Virus record (IMG/VR): IMGVR_UViG_3300034980_000801
Coordinates: 1-45,035 of that record
Origin: a virus
Strand: one strand, 5' to 3'
DNA length: 45,035 nucleotides
Shown: one piece after another, positions 16,638 through 24,941 of the stretch
Position numbering within the stretch: the first letter of the stretch is position 1
How the letters are laid out: each line of letters begins with the position of its first letter
Program-made: the position numbers and the translations under genes
The notes under the pieces: generated by a model
Told to the model about the DNA's origin: nothing
What the model saw: the letters and a program-made list of their open reading frames with translations, nothing else
Databases searched by the model: none

Positions 16638-17279
16638 TTATTTCACCAGCAAGTGGTTGGTTGCAAGACTGGCGATTGCGGCGGCTTTCTGATCCGCCGT
16701 GATGCCTTCGGGCCAGATCAGGCGATTGCCATCAACCGTCGCAAGACGGGTGACAAGCACCGCTTTTTGCGCGGAAGCTTTAGCGTCCTGCCCGGAAAAC
16801 AGGATCGCCTTTGCGATTTGCGATCCGTCATCTTTTGCCGGGTCCAGGGCAACAAAATCGCCCGTGCCAGCAGCAACGGTCACAGTCAGAATATCGCCCG
16901 CCTCAAAGGCGGTGCCGCCTGCCGTAATGGTAAAACCCGAAAGGTGCGTACTGCCATATTCAGTACCGACAACGGCATTTTTCAGGTTGTTGCCGTTTGG
17001 CGTCGTAACCGAAAAATGTGTGGCATCAAGCGCTGTCAACACATAGGCACCAAGAACAGCCGCTTTGCCGGTAACAACGGTGGCGTCATCGATCGTGCCG
17101 TTGCCGGTATTGCCACCATCAGCAGCAACCACAACATTGTCGGCAAGGCCCTGTTGCGCCAGAACCGTGCCAGGATCATACACGCGGCCCGCCTTCAAGG
17201 TGCCGGTTTCGCGAAATGCCCAATCCACTTCACGCATCAAAAAGGCCCCGTCTTGCGGAGCCTGCAAATAGGTCGTCAT
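16638..17279 (-). CDS. Head decoration protein, lambda gpD-like with a long insertion
   Basis: The 213-residue protein combines the lambda D-type start (FLMREVDWAFRETGTLKAG, VYDPGTVLAQQG) and end (KAVLVTRLATVDGNRLIWPEGITADQKA). The inserted central part, about 70-90 residues, is rich in Gly/Thr/Val. Lambda gpD itself is about 110 residues. The insertion may be an outward-facing decoration domain on the capsid surface. The gene sits between protease and capsid genes as in lambda. Confidence 0.85.
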   Translation of the reverse strand: MTTYLQAPQDGAFLMREVDWAFRETGTLKAGRVYDPGTVLAQQGLADNVVVAADGGNTGNGTIDDATVVTGKAAVLGAYVLTALDATHFSVTTPNGNNLKNAVVGTEYGSTHLSGFTITAGGTAFEAGDILTVTVAAGTGDFVALDPAKDDGSQIAKAILFSGQDAKASAQKAVLVTRLATVDGNRLIWPEGITADQKAAAIASLATNHLLVK

Positions 17280-17290
17280 TGGATTTCCTT

Positions 17291-17746
17291 TCAGCCAGCA
17301 ACACGTTTAAACGACGATGCCCAACTGGCTTCAACCGCCTGTTGTTCGCCGGGCGTTGGCGCAGATGGCGACAAGTCAGGGTTGCCAGCCGACGCCATCG
17401 TATCGGCTAAACCAGTGCCCCCCTTGGGTGCAGCGGCAAGGGCAGCAAGCGCATCCTTGACCGACATCGATGTATTAAAGGCGAAATGTTGCGCCAGATT
17501 ACCACGTCCCTTGGCGGCATTTGACCCGATGATGGAAGCAATGCGCTTGCGTTCGCGTGCGCCAGCCGATTTACCATCTTCCTCGTCATCCCCGGCGTCG
17601 GTTTCATCCTTCACCGATGGCTTTTTGCCACCTTCCGGCGCATCGCCGCCGTCATCTTCTTCGTCATCTTCGGCGGCATCGGCATCATCCGGCACCTGAT
17701 CATCAACTTGGGCACGCTTGCCCCGCGTCGGCTTGTTCTGCGCCAT
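17291..17746 (-). CDS. Nested scaffold protein (Nu3-like), internal start in the protease gene
   Basis: Within the protease frame an ATG at 17746 (MAQNKPTRGKRAQ) is preceded by GGAGG with seven bases of spacing (17754-17758). This is much stronger than most starts in the window. Translation from here gives 151 residues covering only the acidic linker and helical C-terminus, the size and content of a lambda Nu3-type scaffold. It would be made in excess of the protease and serve as the internal scaffold of the procapsid. The product is inferred from the ribosome binding site and the lambda precedent. Confidence 0.72.
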   Translation of the reverse strand: MAQNKPTRGKRAQVDDQVPDDADAAEDDEEDDGGDAPEGGKKPSVKDETDAGDDEEDGKSAGARERKRIASIIGSNAAKGRGNLAQHFAFNTSMSVKDALAALAAAPKGGTGLADTMASAGNPDLSPSAPTPGEQQAVEASWASSFKRVAG

Positions 17747-18673
17747 TTTCGAACCTCCAATATGTTGCGCTGTCGTATCACCACCGGCGAGGCCGGAGGC
17801 AGGTTTGGAAATGTCAGCGGCAAATGCCGCGAACGCCTGTGATGGCGTCATCAGTTCATCGGCAAAACCGATTTTAAGGGCTTCGTCCGAATTGATTGTC
17901 CGCGCCTCGGTCGCCAGCACGGCCTTTAGGTCGATGCCCCGGCCCTTTGCCACCTGTTCCGCAAAGGAAATGCGCAAAACTTCAAGTTCCGCCTCGATCT
18001 CCTTTGCCACATCGGGGGGCAGTTCTTCATAAGGGTTAACCTCCATTTTGCGCGCACCGGCCCGCAAAACAGTCACTTTGACCCCGGCATTTTCATATGC
18101 CTTTGTCATATCGGTATGCAGACACACCGCTCCGACGCTACCAACGCCGCCGGAATTTGGCGGCACCGTGATATGGTCGCACTGGCTGGCCAGCCAATAG
18201 GCCGCCGAATAGGCATAATCCGAACAAATCGCCCAGGTCGGCTTCGTCGAACCGGCAATCATGTCGGCCAGTTCAAAAAGCTGGGAATGGACTTCGCCGC
18301 CCGGGCTTTCAAAATCGAACGCAATGCCTTTGACATCATCATCAAGCAATGCCTCACCCAGCTTGATCATCAACCCGTCATATCCGGTCATACCGGACCA
18401 CGGATCAAGGACACCCAGCTTGCTAACCAGCGTTCCCGTCACCGGCAAAACCGCCATGCCGTTTTCTACCCGGTAAATCTTGCAATCCGGGCGGTTGCCG
18501 TTCCAGTCCGCCGCCAACACATCCAGCTTTTCAGGCTGGGGACTGGTATCATCGACCAGAAACCCGCTTAACCCGGCGCGCGATGCCAAAACACCCAGCA
18601 TCAAACGCGCCCGATCCGGGGTAACAAGGTGGGCGCGGTTAAGCAACCGCCCCAGCAAGCGGGGATAATCCAT
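17291..18673 (-). CDS. Head maturation protease (S49/ClpP-type, lambda gpC) with scaffold tail
   Basis: This 460-residue protein processes the procapsid. The S49 domain (about residues 20-290) shows FDFESPGGEVHSQLFELADM, the nucleophile region DYAYSAAYWLASQCD, and the lysine-containing RAGARKMEVNPYEELP. After residue 305 a very acidic low-complexity segment (DDADAAEDDEEDDGGDA) leads to a helical scaffold-like end. The start MDYPRLLGRLL at 18673 overlaps the portal stop by 35 bases; the frame is open further up, but that extension is Cys-rich and unlikely. As in lambda C/Nu3, an internal start at 17746 would give a separate scaffold. Confidence 0.9.
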   Translation of the reverse strand: MDYPRLLGRLLNRAHLVTPDRARLMLGVLASRAGLSGFLVDDTSPQPEKLDVLAADWNGNRPDCKIYRVENGMAVLPVTGTLVSKLGVLDPWSGMTGYDGLMIKLGEALLDDDVKGIAFDFESPGGEVHSQLFELADMIAGSTKPTWAICSDYAYSAAYWLASQCDHITVPPNSGGVGSVGAVCLHTDMTKAYENAGVKVTVLRAGARKMEVNPYEELPPDVAKEIEAELEVLRISFAEQVAKGRGIDLKAVLATEARTINSDEALKIGFADELMTPSQAFAAFAADISKPASGLAGGDTTAQHIGGSKMAQNKPTRGKRAQVDDQVPDDADAAEDDEEDDGGDAPEGGKKPSVKDETDAGDDEEDGKSAGARERKRIASIIGSNAAKGRGNLAQHFAFNTSMSVKDALAALAAAPKGGTGLADTMASAGNPDLSPSAPTPGEQQAVEASWASSFKRVAG

Positions 18674-20315
18674 GTGATTGTGCCTTTTGCTGCAAAGCCT
18701 GCATCCGTCGTTCATACCGATCAAGTCTGGCATTCACGGTTGTGGTCTGGGTTTGCCCGTTTTCGTCGGTTTCGACCGATGAAACCGACCATTCAGGGCG
18801 GGGAATACCAAGGTCAGACAGCGTTTGCAGTTCATGGCGGCGCTGTTCTGTCAGTTCTTCCCAGTCTTTGCCCTGTTCGGCGGCTTCATCTTCCAGTGTC
18901 GACAGCATCGATTGCATTCGCATTTCCGATGCCTGTGCTTCCTTGGTCGGGTCAATATACCCACGTGCCGGGCCAATCCATTTGGCGCGGGTCCACGCGG
19001 CAAGTGCATCGCGATAGGCCGGCGCACCATCGGGTATGTTCACATCCCCGCGCTCGACCAGTTCTTCACCCAACAGAACATAAACCTGTTGAACAAAGTC
19101 CCGAACGAACTCCGCCCGCACAACGGAAATGTGTTTCCACACTTCCAAAAGCGCAGCACGCGCCGAACTGTAATTTACCTTGGACCAATCCATCGAAAGC
19201 TGTTCATACGAAATCCCGATTGAACTGGCGAAATAGCGCAAACAGCTTTCTTCAAATGCCGCAAACCCGTTGTTCGGGCGTTCCGACCGCAACAATTGCA
19301 ATTCTTCGCCGGGGAACAGCTTGGGAATACGCGCCCCATCCAGCGAAAGGTTGGTTTTGTTATGATACCCGGCGCGCGCTTCCTGATAAGGCGAAATCGA
19401 ATTGCCTGCTTGCGGGTCCAGCATCGACTGCGCCATTTGCTGATCAAACGGCGATTTCACAAAGGCCGCAAATACCGCATGGATTAATGCCGATTGCAGT
19501 TCGGTTTTTGACCAGCGCCGCTCCATATGCATACGTTCAAGGATTGGGGTAAACAACCCCCGGCCCCGCGTTGCACCGGCTTTGTCTTTCAAAAACGCAT
19601 GAATAACACCGCGCCGTTTTGTGCCGCGCACATAAGCCGGAACACGGGTCCAGGTAAACGGGTCGTGGGCGGTATCCATCCAGATATCGGACGGGTGACC
19701 ATTGCGAAAATGATAAGCAACCGGTTCCCCGTATTTGCCCTTTTCTACCCCGCCCCGCATATAGGATGTTTCGGGCTGGTTGTTGGGGTTGCACAAACGG
19801 TCAGGGTCCACAATTTGCAGGGCCAGTCCGTATTTCCCTCCCCGATCAGGCAACCAATAGGGCAAACAAATCGCCTCGCCATCCAGTGCATAATGGTTGA
19901 ATGCCACGGCACACAGACCGTTAAAGTCTGTCTTGCGCTCTACGTCACAATAAAAATCAGGGTCGAGGGACCACGCTTTCCAACCCCGTTCAAATTCGCG
20001 CCCCACTTCGCGGGACTGATCAAATGTCAGGTTAAGTGCTGCCCAGTCGGGTTTTGATGACAGCCGCAGGCCGGAACCAACCACCCCGTCGCGCAGTTTC
20101 TGAATACCGGATACCGCCCAGCCGGAATTGCGGTACTGATCCCAGGCACGGCCCTGCATCATGTCGCGCTCGGGCAACAATGCGGCATCAGCCGATTGCA
20201 ACGCAGGATAATAATCCGACATTTCAACCGACCGGCTGCTTGCCGCGTCGTGCGATGATGTCATGGACGCACGCAGCGGCGTAACGCCATCGCTGGCAAC
20301 CAATGATTTGTTCAT
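18639..20315 (-). CDS. Portal protein, lambda gpB family
   Basis: The 558-residue protein is the dodecameric portal through which DNA enters the head. Family features are RAWDQYRNSGWAVSGIQKLRD near residue 56, the DGEAICLPYW segment, and a central GVIHAFLKDKAGATRGRGLF. The YEQLSMDWSKVNYSSARAAL stretch lies near residue 370. The end is Gln-rich and helical. ATG 20315 shares a base with the gpW stop (TGATG), and the end overlaps the protease start. Length is close to lambda gpB (533 residues). Confidence 0.93.
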   Translation of the reverse strand: MNKSLVASDGVTPLRASMTSSHDAASSRSVEMSDYYPALQSADAALLPERDMMQGRAWDQYRNSGWAVSGIQKLRDGVVGSGLRLSSKPDWAALNLTFDQSREVGREFERGWKAWSLDPDFYCDVERKTDFNGLCAVAFNHYALDGEAICLPYWLPDRGGKYGLALQIVDPDRLCNPNNQPETSYMRGGVEKGKYGEPVAYHFRNGHPSDIWMDTAHDPFTWTRVPAYVRGTKRRGVIHAFLKDKAGATRGRGLFTPILERMHMERRWSKTELQSALIHAVFAAFVKSPFDQQMAQSMLDPQAGNSISPYQEARAGYHNKTNLSLDGARIPKLFPGEELQLLRSERPNNGFAAFEESCLRYFASSIGISYEQLSMDWSKVNYSSARAALLEVWKHISVVRAEFVRDFVQQVYVLLGEELVERGDVNIPDGAPAYRDALAAWTRAKWIGPARGYIDPTKEAQASEMRMQSMLSTLEDEAAEQGKDWEELTEQRRHELQTLSDLGIPRPEWSVSSVETDENGQTQTTTVNARLDRYERRMQALQQKAQSHGLSPLAGAVA

Positions 20316-20530
20316 CAATGCACCCTTACCCCGATCGCGTGGCGACCACCAAGGCCCAGCAACTGATCAATTTCAGCCAACCGGGCGTTAATATTAGTCA
20401 GATTGGCCGCGCTATAACTCACATTGCGGCCATTCGACCCGACAGATTGAACACTTTCCCCGCACAAAACACGGGTCCGCGCTTCAATCAGCCGGGCCTT
20501 TTCGGCTTCCAGTGCGGGCCGATCAATCAT
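20315..20530 (-). CDS. Head-tail joining protein gpW
   Basis: This 71-residue protein matches lambda gpW in length and layout. A helical N-terminus (ALEAEKARLIEARTRVLCG) is followed by a short beta hairpin (SVGSNGRNVSYSAANL) and a second helix (NINARLAEIDQLLG). gpW plugs the connector after packaging. It lies between the terminase large subunit and portal genes, exactly as in lambda, with an overlapping stop and start to the portal gene. Confidence 0.88.
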   Translation of the reverse strand: MIDRPALEAEKARLIEARTRVLCGESVQSVGSNGRNVSYSAANLTNINARLAEIDQLLGLGGRHAIGVRVH

Positions 20531-20542
20531 GATGTTATCCTG

Positions 20543-22693
20543 TTATGCCAGTTGCGAAATCATCGCGTTGATACGGGCGTTTTCGTCGGTTTCGCTCGGG
20601 TTTTGCATTGGAATTTCTACCGGCCCGACATTCCCCGATGATGGCAAGGCAACAATAAACGGGTTGCCATTCCGGCCCATCCAGTTCGGCAAGCTTTCGG
20701 GTTTGTCCCACGGCATCTTGTCGGTATTCAGCCGTAAAGCCGCCGCCGTGCAATATCCAGAAAGATCGAACGCTTCATTGCGCGCAGCTTCCTTTTCCCA
20801 GCCTTTATCCTTGCGGATTTCAGCCAGGTATTCCGCCAGCGGTGATTTCATCAATTCCGCTTCGTCGGGTTCCGACTTACCATTTGGCAAATGCAGGGTG
20901 CCCATTGCACGAGGGATATGAATGTATTGCGGCCCGCTTTGTTCGCGCCGCAACCCACCCATTACAAAATCTTTCAAGTGATCGACACCCGCCTGCAACA
21001 CCGGGATTTCCCCGCGTGCGCCAGCGTATTTGTCTTTTCGTTCTGAATCAGGCCACGTCAAGGTTGCACGCGGCACCCGAAAACCACCGGCACCCCGTAA
21101 TGGCAAAAGCCGTTCGTGCTGCCCTCGCCGTTTGATGTCGCGATAAAAATCATAAGCCTTACTGGTCACACCTGCCCGGCCATGAATGTCATAGACAAAC
21201 AGTTTTACCTTCATTGCCTTGCCGGGCATCGATGCCATCGGCCAGGCAACGTCCAGCACCCGTTTGCGCAAAAGCTGCCAGTCTTCGGCATAGGCTGCCG
21301 GGTCCAGCGCCCGTTCGGTCCAACCTTCCACCTGTTCGGGCACCGCAATTTCAAACCGGTCGACAATCCAGCGTTCCAGATGTGCGCCAAATCCTTCGAT
21401 CTGAACAACAAACCTGTTCCCCTGCACGTCAGCCGCAGCAACCAGAAACAAAACGCCATCGGGCACAGTACCCAACGGGTAATCTTCACAACGCGCAAAC
21501 AGGTTTTCAACGGTCAGTTCGCCCTGTTCTGCCCGTGCGGCAATCGCGCGCGGCATATAGGGTTCGGCCTGATCAGTATTAACCGTTGTACGCAGCGACG
21601 TTTCGCTGCCGGTTCTGGCATATTCGTCAAGCGCGGTCAGGTATCGGGTGACAAGCCCTTTCCAGCCTTGAAAAACCGCCGCCGGCCCTTTTAGCCAATA
21701 GGACGCAATTTCAGAAACCCGCGCCGTGCCAACAATTTCACCCTCAACAATTGAAAGCCCTTCGGCCAGCCAATGGCCATTGGCATCAAGGTCGCGCTTT
21801 TGGCGTTCGTGGATGACACCGCCGCAATGGGGGCAATGCATCGTAACGTTTTGGGCCGCTTCGTCGATGTTATCGGTTTCGGGCCAATCCAACAGGTTGA
21901 AAGACGGTTCAAACCCGTCGTGGCAATCTGGGCAAATCCAGTAACGCCGCCGCCGATCGCCACGGTTATAAAGGCTGATAATGCCACCAACCGGCGGCGC
22001 TTCATGCGCGGTTTTCGCTTTCCATCGACCATCCACAAAATCCCGGCCGGGCGAACTTTCAGCCACCGTCATGCCGCGCGACCCGAATGTTTTGGTGCGC
22101 TGGCGGCCAAGGTCAAAAATCTCGCCTTCACCGTCCAGGTCATCAACCATACGGTCGCGGTCGGTAATCAATATAAGCGGGATCGGCTCCGACGACAGAA
22201 CCGGAACCGACGGCGATGTAATCGAAATCATCGCGCCCGATGCAAGTTTCTTATCGTTGATATTATCCGAATGCAGGGCTTTTGACATCCGGGCTTTAAA
22301 TTCCGGGCTTTCCTTGTCGATCAGCTTGCGCATGCGGTTGATGGAGAAACGCCGCGCGATATAGGCGTTCATTTGCAAAACCAGCGTATCAACCGGGTCG
22401 CAAATCGCCATATGCACAAGGCGGTTCATAAGCAGGGCGTCGGTTTTAAGCGACTGCGCAGGGCCGACAAAAACAACCGCTTCATATTCACGCGCCGCCG
22501 TCATGTTCATGGGTTCAACCATGTAGGGCGCAACGCTGTTATCCCACGGGCCGTTGTAAACCGCACTTACCACACGGCGGTAACGCGCGGCGGCCTCGGA
22601 TACTGAAATCCGCTTGGGCGGCAACAAAATGCCAGCGGCCTGCGACAGGATAACCCAAGGATCGCGAAATTCAGGAAGCGGCGTTTTCTCCAT
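20543..22693 (-). CDS. Terminase large subunit, lambda gpA family
   Basis: The 716-residue protein is the packaging motor ATPase and nuclease. The adenine/Walker A region is VVFVGPAQSLKTDALL at about residues 72-88 (P-loop GPAQSLKT, typical of GpA proteins). A Walker B-like LILITDRDRM follows, and SSPGRDF is the coupling segment. A zinc-ribbon (CPDCHDGF and CPHCGG, near residue 260-300) also fits the family. The C-terminal half carries the nuclease domain (VAAADVQGNRFVVQIEGFG). It overlaps the small subunit gene by 23 bases. The cos or pac mode cannot be proven, but GpA families usually cut cos sites. Confidence 0.94.
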   Translation of the reverse strand: MEKTPLPEFRDPWVILSQAAGILLPPKRISVSEAAARYRRVVSAVYNGPWDNSVAPYMVEPMNMTAAREYEAVVFVGPAQSLKTDALLMNRLVHMAICDPVDTLVLQMNAYIARRFSINRMRKLIDKESPEFKARMSKALHSDNINDKKLASGAMISITSPSVPVLSSEPIPLILITDRDRMVDDLDGEGEIFDLGRQRTKTFGSRGMTVAESSPGRDFVDGRWKAKTAHEAPPVGGIISLYNRGDRRRRYWICPDCHDGFEPSFNLLDWPETDNIDEAAQNVTMHCPHCGGVIHERQKRDLDANGHWLAEGLSIVEGEIVGTARVSEIASYWLKGPAAVFQGWKGLVTRYLTALDEYARTGSETSLRTTVNTDQAEPYMPRAIAARAEQGELTVENLFARCEDYPLGTVPDGVLFLVAAADVQGNRFVVQIEGFGAHLERWIVDRFEIAVPEQVEGWTERALDPAAYAEDWQLLRKRVLDVAWPMASMPGKAMKVKLFVYDIHGRAGVTSKAYDFYRDIKRRGQHERLLPLRGAGGFRVPRATLTWPDSERKDKYAGARGEIPVLQAGVDHLKDFVMGGLRREQSGPQYIHIPRAMGTLHLPNGKSEPDEAELMKSPLAEYLAEIRKDKGWEKEAARNEAFDLSGYCTAAALRLNTDKMPWDKPESLPNWMGRNGNPFIVALPSSGNVGPVEIPMQNPSETDENARINAMISQLA

Positions 22694-23264
22694 TGTTGTT
22701 CATCAGCTTGCGTGCCAATTCCTCTTGATACTTGTCGATTTTTTCCTGCAACGCCCCGATCACGCCCAGATCAAGTTCAAGTTCTCTGCCTATAGCCTCG
22801 GGCAACGACTGTAAAAACTTCGCAAGATCGCCCAGCAACTGTTCATCACGGGCAAACAGGGCGTTGGCATCTACCAGTTCGCCGCGTTCCCGGCGCACCT
22901 TCATTTCAACCAGTTCGGTTTCATACAGCTTTTTGCGCTGTTCGGCTGTCAGGCCAGACCGCTCGTCCGTCGCCTGCCCGCCAAGCAAGGCCATTTCGGC
23001 TTGCGCCTGTTCTTTTTCGCGGCGCTGTTTTTCTTCTTCTTCCTCAACCTGCTTTCCGGTGGTCCACGCATGAACTTCAGGCAGGTAGTAACCATAAGCG
23101 CGCCCGTTTTTCCCCTCACGACGATACGGCAAACCCTTATGGCGCATCCGGTCAAAGGTTGGCAGCGACAGGCCCAACACCCGGGCCGTTTCTTCCCGGC
23201 TCCAAAGTTTGCTCTCGTCGCCGTCCCATTCATCGGGCCAATCATCCGGCCAAGCCTTAGCCAT
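22671..23264 (-). CDS. Terminase small subunit, Nu1-like
   Basis: This 197-residue protein recognises phage DNA for packaging. The N-terminal winged HTH is readable: WSREETARVLGLSLPTFDRMRHKGLPYRRE would be the HTH plus wing, cited in part here as EETARVLGLSLPTFDRM. A long Glu/Lys/Gln-rich coiled-coil follows, then a helical C-terminus (LLGDLAKFLQSLPEAIG) that would bind the large subunit. MAKAWPDDW is chosen at 23264; in-frame GTG codons occur just upstream. It is the first head gene of the late operon. Confidence 0.85.
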   Translation of the reverse strand: MAKAWPDDWPDEWDGDESKLWSREETARVLGLSLPTFDRMRHKGLPYRREGKNGRAYGYYLPEVHAWTTGKQVEEEEEKQRREKEQAQAEMALLGGQATDERSGLTAEQRKKLYETELVEMKVRRERGELVDANALFARDEQLLGDLAKFLQSLPEAIGRELELDLGVIGALQEKIDKYQEELARKLMNNNGENAAS

Positions 23265-23463
23265 CACAATCACCCCAAAACATAATCAGAAACAACAACC
23301 TAACGATTTCAAATAGATAACGCACACCAAACACCCGCGCCACGCTTGACCCGCTCGGGTTGAGAAGTGCCAGGGAGGACCCGCGCGTTTTTGGCATGGA
23401 CGGCTGGCACATCGGTTGCCATTGGGCGGATGTGATGCAGGTCGTCGGATTATCGGGCGACAT
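23257..23463 (-). CDS. Possible small membrane-associated protein before terminase
   Basis: A 68-residue frame starts at ATG 23463, overlapping the stop of the zinc-ribbon gene by 14 bases, and ends eight bases inside the terminase small subunit gene. That coupling pattern matches the rest of the operon. The C-terminal part has a hydrophobic run (VRYLFEIVRLLFLIMFWG). The first 45 residues have no recognisable pattern and the Shine-Dalgarno sequence is poor. No homologue is recognised. It may be real or may be the open frame around a cos site, which lambda places in this position. Confidence 0.33.
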   Translation of the reverse strand: MSPDNPTTCITSAQWQPMCQPSMPKTRGSSLALLNPSGSSVARVFGVRYLFEIVRLLFLIMFWGDCDG

Positions 23464-23659
23464 AGTGCCGGGTCCAGTGTTGTCCGCACTTGCCGCAATA
23501 CATCGATTGGCGTTTGGAACCACCGGGGCCTTTCATGCGAACTGCCATCAGGGTGGCGCGGTTGGTGTTGCCGCAGGAAACACACCCTGCCCCGGCATCA
23601 TCGCGGGTATCGCCGTCGCCCATTGAAGGCGCAGACGGTTCGGCCAATGTTGGTTGCAT
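23450..23659 (-). CDS. Small zinc-ribbon protein
   Basis: The 69-residue product has two Cys pairs, CVSCGNTNRA and MYCGKCGQHW, separated by about 25 residues. This is the layout of a TFIIS-like zinc ribbon. The N-terminal 28 residues are Pro/Asp-rich and likely disordered. The start MQPTLAEP is chosen at 23659, with AAAGG nine bases upstream. Such proteins occur near late promoters in alphaproteobacterial phages and could bind RNA polymerase or nucleic acid, but no specific function is known. Confidence 0.65.
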   Translation of the reverse strand: MQPTLAEPSAPSMGDGDTRDDAGAGCVSCGNTNRATLMAVRMKGPGGSKRQSMYCGKCGQHWTRHYVAR

Positions 23660-23873
23660 GTCATTGCCTTTCGATGCTGACAAGGACGGCAGCGCAGGGT
23701 TGCTCCGCAGGGCACACGCCAGACCCTGCCCGCACACGCCGCCGCCCATGTCAGCACCCAAAAAAGAACGGCCCAGCCGGTTTGATCCGGTATGGGCCGC
23801 AGTTTCATCAGGGAGTATTCGGGAAAAAACGAGAAAGGATTACATTGGCAAACTCCATAGAGACCCAACGCAA

Positions 23874-23953
23874 AACGCCCCGGCATGTGCCAGGGCGTTT
23901 CACAACAGCATTAGGGCAAAAACACAAACGCCCGCCGGAAAATCCGAACGGGC
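23874..23953. terminator. Two tandem hairpins, likely terminators
   Basis: The first hairpin (23874-23899) is an 11-bp stem (AACGCCCTGGC with GCCGGGGCGTT, one G-T pair) with a four-base loop and T-tracts on both sides. The second (about 23929-23953) pairs CGCCCG with CGGGCG around an inner GGATTTTCC hairpin and is followed by T-rich sequence on the minus strand. They separate the early minus-strand gene ending at 23996 from the late operon. A bidirectional block is plausible. Confidence 0.6.
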
Positions 23954-23995
23954 GCTTTAGTGGTTGCTGTAGATTGTCAAATCATCGTGCGCAGG

Positions 23996-24646
23996 TCAAG
24001 CGGCTTTTTCGTCCTTGGGTGCTTTTTTTGCATCCCCAGCCAGCCAAGGCAATTTCGGGGGCATTCCGCCTGTTATGCGATAGATGCAGTCAGCGGGCGA
24101 TTTATCGACAAAATCCTGCATATCCAGCTGCAAAACCGAAAGAGCTTCCCACCACATCGCATATTCGGCACGGGCCTTGCTCACAGTTTTCCGTGAATGC
24201 CCAACCCGTACAACTTTGCAGCTTGCCTTTGCGATGTGGCGGTTTTGGTCGCGGGCCGGAACCGGCTGCCCGAGCGCATCAAGCACCGGCACAAACCGTT
24301 CAACCCCGTCCGGATACCAATCAGGCCGCCCGCAAACCTCGCCCCATGACCGAACAATTTCGGCGGCATCGGTGCAATTATCCCAGCAAAGGCCCAGCCA
24401 AGCCCGATACAGCGCCATCGCTTGCGGGTGCCGCTCGTCATTGGCAACCGGCACCGCGCCAGAACCGGCAATCCGTTCTTCGTAGGAAGCGGTTAACCGC
24501 TGCATCATGCGAAGTTCCGGCATCAACCCCGTATCGTCATTGGCCGAAACGCGGCGTTTGCCAATCCATTGCACCCCAAATGCCCAGTTTACCAAGCCTT
24601 CGATGCCAATCGGCTTTAGCGGTTTGAGTAGCTGTTCGCGGTTCAT
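23996..24646 (-). CDS. Phage protein of unknown function, possible late regulator
   Basis: The 216-residue product is the last gene before the late operon, behind a 295-base AT-rich leader. That is where lambda-like phages keep their late regulator. It has several Cys (LGLCWDNCTDAAEIV, SCKVVRVGHSRKT) and a helical segment KTVSKARAEYAMWWEALSVL that could be part of a DNA- or RNA-binding fold. The end is Lys/Asp-rich. I recognise no family. A role as an antiterminator or activator of the late genes is inferred only from position. Confidence 0.6.
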   Translation of the reverse strand: MNREQLLKPLKPIGIEGLVNWAFGVQWIGKRRVSANDDTGLMPELRMMQRLTASYEERIAGSGAVPVANDERHPQAMALYRAWLGLCWDNCTDAAEIVRSWGEVCGRPDWYPDGVERFVPVLDALGQPVPARDQNRHIAKASCKVVRVGHSRKTVSKARAEYAMWWEALSVLQLDMQDFVDKSPADCIYRITGGMPPKLPWLAGDAKKAPKDEKAA

Positions 24647-24941
24647 CTTTTGCCTGCCTTTTAAACCGTCCCGGCATTGTCCTGATTATTTAAAATTCCA
24701 TGGGACAAAACAGGGTTAGTTTATTGTTTAATTTCAGGTGTTTATATTTACTGTCCTATATATCCCATATTACCTATGTATATGTAATATGTGTATATAT
24801 GCGCCTACACATACATATGTACGCAACTTGGGACATTGGGGACAATTAGGACCGGCCTTGTAAAACCAAGGATTTTCCGTCCCCCGCACATCAAAAAAGT
24901 AGGGACATTGGGGGGACAGGAATAAAGGCACACGTCACCTG
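24647..24941. other. AT-rich intergenic region with direct repeats
   Basis: No gene is seen in these 295 bases. The centre (about 24720-24820) is extremely AT-rich, with alternating TA and TGTA/ATAC steps. On its right side GGGACATTGGGG followed by ACA occurs twice, at 24830-24844 and 24902-24918. TGTCC and GGGACA half-sites also occur at about 24680 and 24702. The region lies 3' of the helicase gene and 5' of the 216-residue gene. It could be a replication origin with iterons or an operator/promoter region. Confidence 0.5.

Noticed and set aside
15577-23264. Mu-type transposable phage
   Set aside because: The tail is Mu-like, but there is no MuA/MuB transposase. The head is lambda-type, and integration is by a tyrosine recombinase at a tRNA.
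23416-24627. 403-codon open frame on the plus strand
   Set aside because: It is antisense to the zinc-ribbon and 216-residue genes and crosses two terminator hairpins. Its product is rich in Arg, Pro, Cys and His, with no domain, as expected for the reverse of GC-rich coding sequence.
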